NCBI RefSeq assembly: GCF_001747105.1
Contig: NZ_MDGQ01000003.1
Location: 682,001-746,000, forward strand
Length of the DNA: 64,000 nt
Reading direction: 5' to 3'
Source of the DNA: Roseivirga misakiensis
GTDB lineage: Bacteria; Bacteroidota; Bacteroidia; Cytophagales; Cyclobacteriaceae
The notes under the pieces were generated by a model, which saw only the letters and a program-made list of their open reading frames with translations, ran no database searches and was not told the DNA's origin. Position numbers and translations under genes: made by a program. This document shows positions 1 to 9,337 of the stretch, one piece after another (the first letter of the stretch is position 1; each line of letters begins with the position of its first letter).

Positions 1-978
1 CTCTGGATCAATCTGACCGTCATTGTTTTGATCTAAATACAAATAAACAGTTACTCCTTCGATACCACCTGCCCCATCGTCATTTAAACCATTTCTGTCC
101 GTATCATCGAATACTGTTCCCGAGATTAAGTTCGCGTCCGCTACTAGAGCTGCCAAAGATTCGACATCCGAAGCTCCTGTAAAGGTTTGGAAATTTGAAA
201 AGACTCCTGTTGCAATATCAATCTCGCCTAATCTGTTTTCTGAACCTCCATCTGATCCATAAAGTCGACCATCATTGCTGAACGATAAACCTTCAATATC
301 ATTTTCACTTAATGTTGAAATAATTTCAAAGACCCCCGTAGCGCTGTTCACCCTGAATAGTTGATCGCCAGTACCGCCACTATTCGTATTACCGTAAATC
401 TCTCCTGTTGTAGGGTCTATAGCTAAATCATCTACGTCTACATTAATTCCAGGACCCGTGATTTCTAAGTAGTCTACCCCTGTACCGAATGCGTCAGCTA
501 CAAACTGTCCAGTAGTCCTATTAATCTGAAATAATAAATCTGGATCTCCACTCCTTCGTTGAACAGCCCATAGGACTAATGACTGACCATCGAGCATCAA
601 ACCATCCACATCATTCAAAGACTGTGCTCCATCTGAGCCATTCGCAGTACCTCCTCCATCAATATCTCCAATTGTTGTAAATGCGCCAGTAGACGTATTG
701 ACTGACCCAAACGTACCACCGTTTGCGGCATACAAAGTCTGTTGACCGGGAATGGGAAAATAAGCCAATGCCTCAATATTGCTGGCGGTTGGCCCAATAT
801 CTACAACAGCCCCAGTACTTCTATTAATAGAATATAAACGATTGTTACCGTCAGATACGTAATAGAATATATCAGGATTTTGTGCATCTAGAGAAAAAGA
901 AGATAGGAATAGGATAAATAGGAATAGTGAATTACGCCATACTCTAGACGAGGCCATTGAAAGAAGGCCGATATTCAT
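1..978 (-). CDS. Secreted SdrD_B-domain protein, 3' end beyond window
   Basis: An open frame runs from an ATG at 978 to the left edge (326 codons, no stop), so only the N-terminal part is visible. Residues about 15-34 form a hydrophobic signal peptide (FLFILFLSSFSLDAQ), suggesting export. Next comes a repetitive stretch rich in TG, DG and G-x-L motifs (for example YVSDGNNRLYSINRSTG), which looks like a beta-propeller of DUF6923/NHL character. The last ~45 visible residues are an SdrD B-like fold: SGTVFDDTDRNGLNDDGAGG then GVTVYLYLDQNNDGQID, a Ca-binding, Ig-like module common in Bacteroidota adhesins and T9SS cargo. A second Met at residue 8 is an alternative start. The C-terminal sorting domain, if any, is out of view. 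The gene lies just outside the integrated element, so it is probably core or surface-variable host DNA. Family call good; function (adhesion or matrix) inferred. Confidence 0.8.
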   Translation of the reverse strand, partial: MNIGLLSMASSRVWRNSLFLFILFLSSFSLDAQNPDIFYYVSDGNNRLYSINRSTGAVVDIGPTASNIEALAYFPIPGQQTLYAANGGTFGSVNTSTGAFTTIGDIDGGGTANGSDGAQSLNDVDGLMLDGQSLVLWAVQRRSGDPDLLFQINRTTGQFVADAFGTGVDYLEITGPGINVDVDDLAIDPTTGEIYGNTNSGGTGDQLFRVNSATGVFEIISTLSENDIEGLSFSNDGRLYGSDGGSENRLGEIDIATGVFSNFQTFTGASDVESLAALVADANLISGTVFDDTDRNGLNDDGAGGIEGVTVYLYLDQNNDGQIDPE

Positions 979-1337
979 TTTTTTGTTAACAATTAAGCAT
1001 AGAAGATCTTTCAACCAAAATAAGTTGATATTTCTATTCCAATATGCTTTTAACTGTTTTATCAAAACCTCTAACCCAATGGGATAATACTACAAGATAT
1101 AATAGGCTATACCCTATACTTAAATAATAAATTGGTCAGGTTGAGGTTAAAGCACCATATGTATTTTACATACATATTATTGCATTTTGAAACACAAAAG
1201 TAGTAATACAAAACGAGCTTACCAAGTTATTCTCAACCACTTGTGTGTTAGGTTCAGAAGTTTCTCTTACTATGAAAGTACGCTTTCTTTATCTAGAACA
1301 ATCTAAAAGAATATTGCAGAGGAAAAGACAATAAGTT
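979..1337. other. Gene-free spacer left of the island
   Basis: AT-rich intergenic DNA between the divergent start of the SdrD_B gene and the left attachment repeat. I see no convincing reading frame, RNA gene or terminator. It should contain the promoter of the leftward SdrD_B gene, but no clean TTTG/TAnnTTTG pair could be picked out. Confidence 0.4.
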
Positions 1338-1355
1338 AGTAGCCTCGCTAGGAAT
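1338..1355. repeat. Left attachment site (attL)
   Basis: Perfect 18-bp copy of the 3' end of the tRNA-Arg gene at 19489-19560. After 1355 the sequence leaves the tRNA match (TCCTA here, CGAAC at the other copy), as expected when only the core is duplicated on integration. No tRNA body precedes or follows it, so this is a duplicated end and not a broken tRNA gene. Confidence 0.85.
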
Positions 1356-1652
1356 TCCTACTTCTTTGATTCCCTTACACTTACAAGTGATCTGTAAAAC
1401 ATACAGGTAAACAGTCTTGAAGAAACCCCTTAATGGTCTAGGAAAATAATAGCCGTATCCAGAAAAAGAAAAAATGAACTAAGACGCATTTCATCATGAT
1501 CATTTCCAAAATCATACTCCTATTAAGAATAAGTAGCTTCGACGGTCGGGTTAAACTGTTGTAGACATAATTACTTGTTATATTCCTAGGCAAACACTGT
1601 GGGAACAAACATCAAGGTATCTTTCTCGATACCCCATAAGAGGTAGTTCATT

Positions 1653-3107
1653 ATGAGAGACCATTCAATTACTTTTAAATACATTAAGAACAGGGTTCGT
1701 GAGTACTCCAAAGACGAAATGCTAGGTTTTTGTCTCAACCTACTCGAACAGAAGAAAAAAGAAGTTTTTCCTGTTTGGTTTGTCTTCACTTTAATGAAGT
1801 GGACCATTATATATGGCGGCCAGAACTATCCAAGTAAGAAGCTCACACCTGAGAAATTTTCAAGGCTTTTTAACAAAGTACAAGACTTTAATACGCAGCA
1901 CGTTTCAAGCTTTTTGAAAAGTAAACAAATACACAAGGCCTTTCAAATCCTCTACAATCAACAGTTCTACCTCCAGAAAACAGTCTATACAGAGATTCTT
2001 GCGACTCAATTAAAGCTTTTTGTAAGTATCACGGGCAAATACGACATTGACAAATCGTTTAAGCAAAAGACTGGACTCTCAGTTCGCGATTTTCTATTCA
2101 TCGAACAGATAATATTCATTTATATCAATATTGAGAAACTAGGGGATAAGCAATTATACTTTGATGGGAAATTAGAAGATCACTTTTTACAGTTAGTTGC
2201 AGAAATTACTGATAGGAACAAGGTGAAACACTTTCTAAATTTATTGACCCTATGCCCATCCAACGCAGAAAAAAGTATTTCGGGCTTCAAGCACAAAATT
2301 CGAAATGAGGATTTGCAAACCATGGAGATGTCATTTTTCACAATGTTCCCATTCATGTGGTATCGAGGGGAAACCCATCTTGTAGATAAGTCTGTGTTCT
2401 ATCATACTGCAAATTATTATATCTATGACTTTCTGAAGGCTAATGACGAAAAGTTCACTACGGAATTTGGTGATAGGCTTGAAAAGTATGTCGAGCTTGG
2501 ATTAAGAGAAATGCAGGCCTTATACAAGACAGAATCAGATATCAAGAAAATCCTCCAGCCACAATCCAAACTTGTTGATTTTTATGTTGAAGAAGAGAAT
2601 ATTCTAATTGAATGCAAAGCAACAGAGCTTCAAGCTTACTCATTTGTAAACCCCACTGATGAACTCCTATATAACTCTTTGAAATCATCAATCCTAAAAG
2701 CATATTTTGAGCAAATTTTAACTGTAGCAAGCCAATTAAATAACTCGAAAGAAAAATGGGGTATAATTTTAACCTATAAGGAGCTCTTCTGGAGCCACTT
2801 CATAGAACTTCATAGAATAACGAAAGAGAACTATAACGATAAAGGAGAAAACTCGTCCGTTCCACCTGAGAATGTATTTATCGTCGATTTGAATTCATGG
2901 GATAGAATAGTCGAGATAGTCAAAAGTGGCAAGGCGACAATGTCTGAAATTCTCAAATCCGCAAAAAATGACAACTCGAATTCCAATACATCAAAAATGC
3001 TGTTCAGGATGCATTTGGATCAATACAATATTGAAAAGCTTGATTTGACTTTTTTAAGAAAGGAAATAGAAGAATTCGATATTAAGAACACTTCGCAAAA
3101 TAATTAG
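1653..3107 (+). CDS. PD-(D/E)XK nuclease-like protein, island cargo
   Basis: A 484-residue protein without a recognised full-length family. Residues about 275-325 read FGDRLEKYVELGL, then KLVDFYVEE and ILIECKA, placing Asp309 and Glu320-x-Lys322 in the spacing of a PD-(D/E)XK nuclease core. A conserved-looking Glu (around 277) lies in the preceding helix. The first ~270 residues are mainly helical with aromatic-rich stretches and no clear motif; they may be a sensor or DNA-binding part. No signal peptide or membrane segment is seen, so it should be cytoplasmic. The ATG follows a weak AAGAGG purine stretch about 13 bases upstream. It is the first gene inside the left attachment site and converges on the GHKL-nuclease gene at 3183-5048. 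A defence role is inferred from motif and location only. Confidence 0.7.
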   Translation: MRDHSITFKYIKNRVREYSKDEMLGFCLNLLEQKKKEVFPVWFVFTLMKWTIIYGGQNYPSKKLTPEKFSRLFNKVQDFNTQHVSSFLKSKQIHKAFQILYNQQFYLQKTVYTEILATQLKLFVSITGKYDIDKSFKQKTGLSVRDFLFIEQIIFIYINIEKLGDKQLYFDGKLEDHFLQLVAEITDRNKVKHFLNLLTLCPSNAEKSISGFKHKIRNEDLQTMEMSFFTMFPFMWYRGETHLVDKSVFYHTANYYIYDFLKANDEKFTTEFGDRLEKYVELGLREMQALYKTESDIKKILQPQSKLVDFYVEEENILIECKATELQAYSFVNPTDELLYNSLKSSILKAYFEQILTVASQLNNSKEKWGIILTYKELFWSHFIELHRITKENYNDKGENSSVPPENVFIVDLNSWDRIVEIVKSGKATMSEILKSAKNDNSNSNTSKMLFRMHLDQYNIEKLDLTFLRKEIEEFDIKNTSQNN

Positions 3108-3182
3108 CAAACTTAACTCTGAGCGACTTTCAGTTAGAAACAGTAAGTCGAATAGGTTATAATTACTAAGGTTTTCGCAGTA

Positions 3183-5048
3183 TTATTCGGCAATCCTCTT
3201 TTTTAACAACTGCATAAAAGACGAATTTCTCGCTTCTGCATCACTAATGAGAGCATCATAGTTAAGAACGAATAGTTTGATTGGGATTTTATTAAATCTG
3301 TTATCGATATCCGGAATAATAAACTCTTCTCCGTAAAGCATTTTCCCTTTTGAGTACAAAGGAATATATCCATCCTCAAGCAATGACCTCTCAAACTCGG
3401 TATCAATCTCAGCTATCCCATAATACCAAATTCTTTGGATTTTATCTGCATACTTGTCATTCAGAACCCGAGCACGTTGCTTCAATTGACTCACTACCTC
3501 CTCTTGTTTGGCTAAATTAATTCCCTGTTTCTTAAGCTCAATAATAACTACGTCAACCTTCTCAGCCTCCTCAGGGTTATCCGAAAATATAATTGCAATA
3601 TCTGGACGTGTCCCATCCGAATTGACATTACCTTCATTCCCTGCAATTTCCCTTAACAACTCATCCATTCGTCTTTCACTTAATACAGAGGAGTATGTCA
3701 TAAACTTGTCATCAAAGACCCAAATGTTATTCTTAAAAAATGTTTCTATATCACCATCATTATGATCATAACTGCCTTTGGGAATGATAACATCATGTAT
3801 GTCATCTTCATTTGCACTCGCAGTTGCTTCTTTCAGACGTTTTAAAGAAAAATCTCGATAAAGAATATACTCCATAAGAAGCCGTGAGGATACCTCAAGA
3901 GATTTTTCATACTGCTCATCATCAAGGTGGGTCGCTTCAAGTATCTTCTTCTGATCTTGAAAAAAACGCATTTGAGCTGCCTCTAGACTCATTGCTTTAT
4001 CAGCTATACCTATGGACTCATCTTTGAAATACCCAAATAGATGTGGGTACTTACTTTCTAGGCTACTCTTAAGTTGCTCATTTCTCTCTGAAATCTCAGG
4101 AATATGCTCTTTCAATAGATCGCCTACATGCTTTTTAAAAACATTTTTTAATTGTTTTATGGTGAACTCAGGCAAGTCAAGTTGTTGCCTGGATGGATCT
4201 ACTCTACCAGTGAGGTAATCAGAAATTAACAAAAAGATAAGCTCGTATCCTTCCGGCAAGGAATCCCCTCCCGGTATTTTCATTTCTACAGTTCTGTTGT
4301 CCACGCAGACTGCAATAATACTCATGCTTTCTTCAGCTATTTGCTCCTTTTTTTCTATCGAATAGTACAAATGAAACTCATCTATCAATGAAAGAGTGTT
4401 ATCATGAAATGAACTCACTTGAAGAGTAGGCAAATCGCTCAATTTGATCGACTGAAAATCTGGGATATAATGATAACCTGGTTTGGGTGAAGTGGTTTCA
4501 AGCGAAATAGAAATTACAAGTTCTTTATTGGCTAGTTTCTTTTGATATAGTAAAGGGAAAAAATGTAGCAAAATAGACCTTTTTAAGGCTAGAGGTCTCA
4601 GGTAGTTGTATGCCTTGATTTTATCCTTCTTATAACCTGAGAATTTCAATACCGAACCTGACTGCGTCTCAGCGGTCTTTTCGATTTGAGAGTCCCCATC
4701 GAAAGAGCGGTCAAACCTGAATGATCTTTTCTTTCCATCATAGTAGCTCTCAACATCTATAGTGCTGAAGTACTTCAAAAATACTAAACGACCAACACCT
4801 TTATGGTCTTTCTCCTCCGTTTCGAGTAGTTTTTTGAACTTGTTAAAATTATCTTCCCTAAAACCTTCACCATTGTCACTTATTTCTACGGAAAACTGAT
4901 TTATGTCCTGCAAGTCATTTGCCTTAATCTTTAAGTCTATTTTAGTACTCCCGGCATCCATTGCATTGGCAATAGCTTCAAAATACACCAACTCAAGAGA
5001 TGGGTTTGGGAAGAAAAGATCTGCTGCTTTTGAAATATTTACGTCCAT
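3183..5048 (-). CDS. GHKL (HSP90-like) ATPase fused to PD-(D/E)XK nuclease
   Basis: A 621-residue two-domain protein. The N-terminal GHKL ATPase is explicit: N box EAIANAMDA (Glu24, Asn28), G1 box DNGEG (58-62) and G2 box KGVGR (83-87). A middle region (about 100-400) follows with the layout of the transducer half of HSP90/MutL-type proteins. The C-terminal part (about 435-560) holds NNIWVFDDKF, then RPDIAII (Asp483) and VIIELKK (Glu504-x-Lys506), a canonical PD-(D/E)XK pattern reminiscent of the Shedu/DUF4263 style. The fusion suggests ATP-driven dimer clamping that controls DNA cleavage. The gene is alone on its strand, tail to tail with the nuclease at 1653-3107 (75 bp apart). An anti-phage effector is the likeliest role but is inference. 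Domain calls are firm, system name unknown. Confidence 0.8.
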   Translation of the reverse strand: MDVNISKAADLFFPNPSLELVYFEAIANAMDAGSTKIDLKIKANDLQDINQFSVEISDNGEGFREDNFNKFKKLLETEEKDHKGVGRLVFLKYFSTIDVESYYDGKKRSFRFDRSFDGDSQIEKTAETQSGSVLKFSGYKKDKIKAYNYLRPLALKRSILLHFFPLLYQKKLANKELVISISLETTSPKPGYHYIPDFQSIKLSDLPTLQVSSFHDNTLSLIDEFHLYYSIEKKEQIAEESMSIIAVCVDNRTVEMKIPGGDSLPEGYELIFLLISDYLTGRVDPSRQQLDLPEFTIKQLKNVFKKHVGDLLKEHIPEISERNEQLKSSLESKYPHLFGYFKDESIGIADKAMSLEAAQMRFFQDQKKILEATHLDDEQYEKSLEVSSRLLMEYILYRDFSLKRLKEATASANEDDIHDVIIPKGSYDHNDGDIETFFKNNIWVFDDKFMTYSSVLSERRMDELLREIAGNEGNVNSDGTRPDIAIIFSDNPEEAEKVDVVIIELKKQGINLAKQEEVVSQLKQRARVLNDKYADKIQRIWYYGIAEIDTEFERSLLEDGYIPLYSKGKMLYGEEFIIPDIDNRFNKIPIKLFVLNYDALISDAEARNSSFMQLLKKRIAE

Positions 5049-5281
5049 TTATGTGCTCATTTCTTAGTTTAAATCAACTCAAAAATAAAGTACGCTAGCG
5101 AGTGATCCCTTTTGAAATAAATCATAACAGGTAACCGTTCTCATGGTCTTTATTCTTGAAACAGGGCAGTATCAGCTGTCTTTCCGAAATCTAAAAGGAA
5201 ATATGCAATAATGATTTGATATGTACAGGAAAGTTTTCCATGAACCGAATCACTTCATAAATTCAACAGAGGGTTCGAGTT

Positions 5282-5971
5282 ATGAGAAATAAGGAGATTA
5301 AGAAGTATATATCCTGGCTAAATGAGAAAAAGAATCAAGATTTGATCTTTACACGTCAAATAAGCTCTACGGTGGACGAAGGAATTGTATGGCCAAACAA
5401 TCCAGGTGATGGTGTTGTTGCGAACTTTGATCGACACCATTTTTTCTTTATTAAAAATGAAAAAGACATTTATGTAGGCGCCATTTTGGATATGGGTACA
5501 GATCTCCATTGGTACATGCTCAAAGAATACCGCAAAAAGGGGTATTTAACAAATGCACTTAGAGTGACCATTCTGCCTTATTTATTTCTGGAAAGAGAAG
5601 AGCAAAGAATATCTATCAGTGAAGGAATTGGGCCTGTAAACCATCAAAACTCTAAAAGTGTCGCAACTAAGTTAGGCTTCAGACCCATGTACGAAACTGG
5701 AAGCCAATTTGTCTTGACCAAAGAGGAGTTTATTATAGACAGGCTATTGATTGAGGAAGAGGATAACCTTATGAGTGATGAGCGATGTGAACTTCTCAAA
5801 TCCAGAGTAAATCAGGCATACCGAATTCTGTTGAAAGTCAGTGATGAACTAACTATCAGATATCTGGATGATGGAAACCTCAGCGACTTAGCAAAATCTG
5901 TTAGATCATATATGGCCAAAGTTGACCAAATTCATTGGATGGTTAAGCGCGAAGAAGGTCTCAACCCCTAA
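5282..5971 (+). CDS. GNAT-like N-acetyltransferase
   Basis: A 229-residue protein. Residues about 70-145 match the GNAT fold: WYMLKEYRKKGYLTNAL corresponds to the acetyl-CoA-binding motif A (Q/R-x-x-G-x-G/A variant), and NHQNSKSVATKLGFRPM is the usual N-x-x-S-x-x-x-A-x-x-LGF motif B. A helical C-terminal extension of about 75 residues (from DRLLIEEED on) is not part of the core fold and may be a dimer or partner surface. The substrate cannot be told. It stands alone between the GHKL-nuclease and the two-gene operon, with more than 230 bp on either side, so it has its own promoter. Possible roles are a toxin-type or protein-modifying acetyltransferase, or simple cargo. Family call good; role open. 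Confidence 0.7.
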   Translation: MRNKEIKKYISWLNEKKNQDLIFTRQISSTVDEGIVWPNNPGDGVVANFDRHHFFFIKNEKDIYVGAILDMGTDLHWYMLKEYRKKGYLTNALRVTILPYLFLEREEQRISISEGIGPVNHQNSKSVATKLGFRPMYETGSQFVLTKEEFIIDRLLIEEEDNLMSDERCELLKSRVNQAYRILLKVSDELTIRYLDDGNLSDLAKSVRSYMAKVDQIHWMVKREEGLNP

Positions 5972-6247
5972 AAAGTTCAAAAGCATGAATACAGCTAACC
6001 TTGCATATCCATGAGTATGGCTATCAATACTAAGATTGAAAATAAACCATAGGTCAATGTGCATCAATGTATCTTTTCGGTCCTAGGTTGAAAAAGAAAT
6101 CCAACTTGGTTTTTCGCAATTAGACAGAATTCCTGCAAAGAGTCAGTCTTTTCATTTAGGTTCCTGTTAGGAAAAGAGTCTTGATGTTACCTCAAACAGC
6201 AAAATTCATCGTAAGTTCATAACTTAGTTCAGCTGATAATACACACA

Positions 6248-7492
6248 ATGGAGAGAAAAAAGAAAGGTGCATGGCTCATACACCATGCAAAAAAAATTCA
6301 ACAAGCTGAAGGTGTTGGAAATTTTGAAGATGTCCTAATTGGAGGGAAAGCTGGAATCTTGTTATCGGCCCTATCACAGGATAACGAAACGGTCGTATCA
6401 AAGGACAAAGTTCATATTATTTCCAAACTCTCAAATGTTCAAACCAAAGTCGAACTTCCATTCTATTTAGAAAAGTTCGAGAATCTTGGTTACATAAAAA
6501 GAAGTCAATCCGGAGATATTGCTGTCTTAGGGGTTACTAATGAAAGCATGTTAAATGTGGCTGCAGATGTCTTCGAGTCTGAGTTGGGAGCTGACAACTA
6601 TCAATCTGCATCCATAGCGATGAGTGACCTAGTGTCTGAAACTCCCATGAAAGAAGCCCTACTTCAAGAGAAAATTGGTGACACCTTCAAGATAGATAAG
6701 AAACAAGTAAGCAGGCTGTTTATTGAAGGAGAGTCGATTGGCTTGATAGATGCAGAATCTCTTGATCCTCAAAACAAGGTTATTTTCAATGGAAATCTTT
6801 TCAGAAGAGAAGATATTAAGAAGACAGATGCTGTTTTAAGTTCATTATCAACTAACGAGAGTAAAAAAATATTAGAAATAAATCATCTATTGGACAAAGA
6901 GGGTTGTGTTTCCTTACACAAAGCAATCGAAATTTGTGGGAAAATTCTCGTTCAAAAAGTACAGAGTGTCGGAATGTTTGACATTAACGCAGTAAGTAAC
7001 AGTAGCGAGAAGGTTGAGTTTTTAACAAGACCATCAGCATTCTCAATGTTCGGTGACCCATTTGAAGATGACGCCCTGGATCATGCAAAAGCCCTTGTTT
7101 CGTCTCTTACTTACGGAATGAAGATTAGTTCAGACAAGAGGGGAAGGATTACAATGATCGGAGCACTTTTACAGAGACTTATTGATGGTCATTCAGTTGG
7201 ACCTGCCCCTGCAATAGGACAGGATTACAAGTATCTCGAATCTAAAGGTGTTGTGAAGATAACACAGACAAGTCAAACTCACTTTTCTATGGTACTTTTG
7301 AAAAAAGAGGTGGGTAGAATTGCCAAATCTGTACTAGAGAAAGGTGAGGCTTACGAAACAGCAATTTCAAAGTTCTTCGGCTCAAGTGTGACTGCATATA
7401 CAGAACCAGAAATAGCCAGAACAAAATTAAGAAAAGGACCGGACCGAAGAGTCATTGACGATATGATTGAAGCACTAAGAACTTATGACTGA
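6248..7492 (+). CDS. Unknown protein, partner of Mrr-like nuclease
   Basis: A 414-residue cytoplasmic protein I do not recognise. It begins with a lysine-rich segment (MERKKKGAWLIHHAKK) and shows several helix-helix-strand blocks resembling winged-helix domains, for example the block ending FENLGYIKRSQSGDIAVLGV (about 72-95) and one in the C-terminal third ending YLESKGVVKITQTSQ. Serial winged helices would fit DNA binding or regulation. It lacks Walker motifs and catalytic signatures. Its stop overlaps the next gene by 8 bp, so the two are surely co-translated. The pair sits between other nuclease genes in the island cargo zone. A regulator or DNA-recognition subunit for the downstream nuclease is the best guess. 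Confidence 0.6.
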   Translation: MERKKKGAWLIHHAKKIQQAEGVGNFEDVLIGGKAGILLSALSQDNETVVSKDKVHIISKLSNVQTKVELPFYLEKFENLGYIKRSQSGDIAVLGVTNESMLNVAADVFESELGADNYQSASIAMSDLVSETPMKEALLQEKIGDTFKIDKKQVSRLFIEGESIGLIDAESLDPQNKVIFNGNLFRREDIKKTDAVLSSLSTNESKKILEINHLLDKEGCVSLHKAIEICGKILVQKVQSVGMFDINAVSNSSEKVEFLTRPSAFSMFGDPFEDDALDHAKALVSSLTYGMKISSDKRGRITMIGALLQRLIDGHSVGPAPAIGQDYKYLESKGVVKITQTSQTHFSMVLLKKEVGRIAKSVLEKGEAYETAISKFFGSSVTAYTEPEIARTKLRKGPDRRVIDDMIEALRTYD

Positions 7493-8495
7493 TAAATCAC
7501 TAAATAAAGGATATAAGACTGAGGAACTTCTAAGAAGTTATTTTCAGGAGATTGGTTATTACGTCGTTAGAGGATGTATTTTTTGGTTTAAAGAAAAAAA
7601 TGTAACCGATGTTGATCTATGGCTTTACAATCGTCCAAGTGTATTGGAAAGAAAACGAATTATTGTTGATTCAAAGAGGGGTGCATCTCCAAAAGCTTTA
7701 CAAAGAATTTTATGGACCCTTGGAATGAAGGAAATCTTGGGTGCTGACGACTGTATAGTCGCAACTAATGATAGAAGTCGTGATATCAAAGATTTTGGAG
7801 AACTACATCAAGTTGGAGTTTTAGATGGCTCTTTTATACAGAGACTCAAACTTGACCCAACTCGGTTTACTGAGGAAGAATTTCTGAAGCTGACCAATAA
7901 TCAATCAGAAATCAAACAACCTGACAACTGGAATAGAAGATATCAAAATTCAAAAAGTCGCCTTTTATCCAAACTCAATTTTTCTGGATGTATTCAATGC
8001 CTCAATGACATTAAATACTTTTTAGAGCAAGTGGTTCATAATCCAAGTGAGCGAGAAAAAGCATTGAGACTATCCTATGCAATCACTTCACACTTTCTGA
8101 TAATAGTCGACTTCATTTTGAAGAATCTGCCTTTTCTTGACAAAGAGGAAAAAAGTCAAAGGCTAATTAATGGGCTTAGATATGGAACAAAAGGAAAAGA
8201 CTTTATGGAATTGACTTTAAAGATTTCTAAAGGAGATACAGGGACACGAAAGTGGCTTGACCAAAGTCTAAAAGATATACCTGTCAAAGATCTTGCTGAC
8301 TTTTTACTGAGGCCCGAAATTTCAAAATCCTTGTTTCAGCAAGCGGTCGATCTCGAATCATTGGCTTATTCCAAACATTTAGTAGGTCTAAAGGATATGG
8401 AAATACTTCCACTAAGTACTCTTTATGTGCTGGCAGATTACTTCGGTATTAAAAGAGTTGACTTTAAAGAAAGTGCCTCATCTGTTCTAACATAG
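7485..8495 (+). CDS. Mrr-like PD-(D/E)XK endonuclease
   Basis: A 336-residue protein whose first 100 residues fit the Mrr/restriction-endonuclease-like fold. A helix KTEELLRSYFQEIGYYVV carries the usual Glu (13/14), then TDVDLWLY supplies Asp44, and IIVDSKRG gives Asp62-x-Lys64. The next helix (ALQRILWTLGMKEILGAD) and the strand DDCIVATN complete the alpha/beta core. The remaining ~230 residues are helical and unrecognised; they may bind the partner or sense a signal. It starts inside the 3' end of the 6248-7492 gene (8 bp overlap), defining a two-gene operon. DNA cleavage is inferred from motif; target and trigger are unknown. Confidence 0.7.
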   Translation: MTDKSLNKGYKTEELLRSYFQEIGYYVVRGCIFWFKEKNVTDVDLWLYNRPSVLERKRIIVDSKRGASPKALQRILWTLGMKEILGADDCIVATNDRSRDIKDFGELHQVGVLDGSFIQRLKLDPTRFTEEEFLKLTNNQSEIKQPDNWNRRYQNSKSRLLSKLNFSGCIQCLNDIKYFLEQVVHNPSEREKALRLSYAITSHFLIIVDFILKNLPFLDKEEKSQRLINGLRYGTKGKDFMELTLKISKGDTGTRKWLDQSLKDIPVKDLADFLLRPEISKSLFQQAVDLESLAYSKHLVGLKDMEILPLSTLYVLADYFGIKRVDFKESASSVLT

Positions 8496-8647
8496 AGACT
8501 CAAAGACACATTCTTAAAAATCGTGTGCAGACGACCACTCAAATATGATCATTTATGAAGGTCATAATGGTCTAAAGTAGCAGCCGATTGAATTGGCATA
8601 ATCTTAGCGTACGTCCTCCCGAACATAACCGAACACATTCGCGAACG

Positions 8648-9337
8648 ATGGCCGAACCAAAAGCTAGAACCCTTATTCAACAGCTCGGATTCTTTGATAA
8701 AGACTTAAAGACGAGTAGCCATGATGAAATCATGATATGGCTTCAAGAAAACGCACATTCTGCTATTAACCGATTATTCTACACCCCCTGGTCTGACGGA
8801 TATCTGGATCTACTAATAAGACAGACCAAACAACAGTTAAAAGATTGTATTCCCGAACTCGAAAAGCGTATGAGCTCTAAAAAACGAACGGAAGCAGACT
8901 ATGAGTTACTTGGGGAATTAAAAAAGTGGAATGGCTTAAAGGAACAACTTGAGAGAAAACCTTTCCAAATACAAAAAATAGAATGGGAGAAAGCCATTGA
9001 TCAGCTAGGCCACAACTCTAAAAAGTTCACTATTGGATTTATTGACATGGCAATCACGTACAGCTATCAGGACATTTGGATAAATGGAATACCTTACAAT
9101 CGGAATGATCAATTTGACATATCAAATTACTCAATACCCCAGTGGGCAACCGATCTATCAACAGAGACTATCTATGTAGAAGTAAAAACCAAAATACCAT
9201 CGGCCGGAGAGCTAATGCGTCAATTAAATCTTTACAGAAACTACCGACCAGGCACATATGTAGTTGTATCCCCAGATAAAAGGTTCAAGGATATCCTATC
9301 AAATCAAGGCATTAGCTTTCTAGCTCCTTTTACATAG
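8648..9337 (+). CDS. Small PD-(D/E)XK nuclease-like protein
   Basis: A 229-residue protein from ATG at 8648; a longer frame from TTG at 8588 exists, but its extra 20 residues have low-complexity basic character and no ribosome site. A helical N-terminal part of ~100 residues includes QQLGFFDKDLKTSSHDEIM. It is followed by GFIDMAITY (Asp about 133) and ETIYVEVKTK (Glu178-x-Lys180), a PD-(D/E)XK pair. The following GELMRQLNLYRNYRPGTYVV resembles the helix-strand after the active site in this superfamily. It lies downstream of the two-gene nuclease operon but 152 bp away. It is the fourth nuclease-type gene of the island and the last before the repeat array. Function inferred as DNA cleavage or repair. 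Confidence 0.6.
   Translation: MAEPKARTLIQQLGFFDKDLKTSSHDEIMIWLQENAHSAINRLFYTPWSDGYLDLLIRQTKQQLKDCIPELEKRMSSKKRTEADYELLGELKKWNGLKEQLERKPFQIQKIEWEKAIDQLGHNSKKFTIGFIDMAITYSYQDIWINGIPYNRNDQFDISNYSIPQWATDLSTETIYVEVKTKIPSAGELMRQLNLYRNYRPGTYVVVSPDKRFKDILSNQGISFLAPFT

Noticed and set aside
1321-1400. A second, broken tRNA gene at the left junction
   Set aside because: Only the last 18 bases match tRNA-Arg; no anticodon or D arm precedes or follows, so it is a duplicated attachment core.
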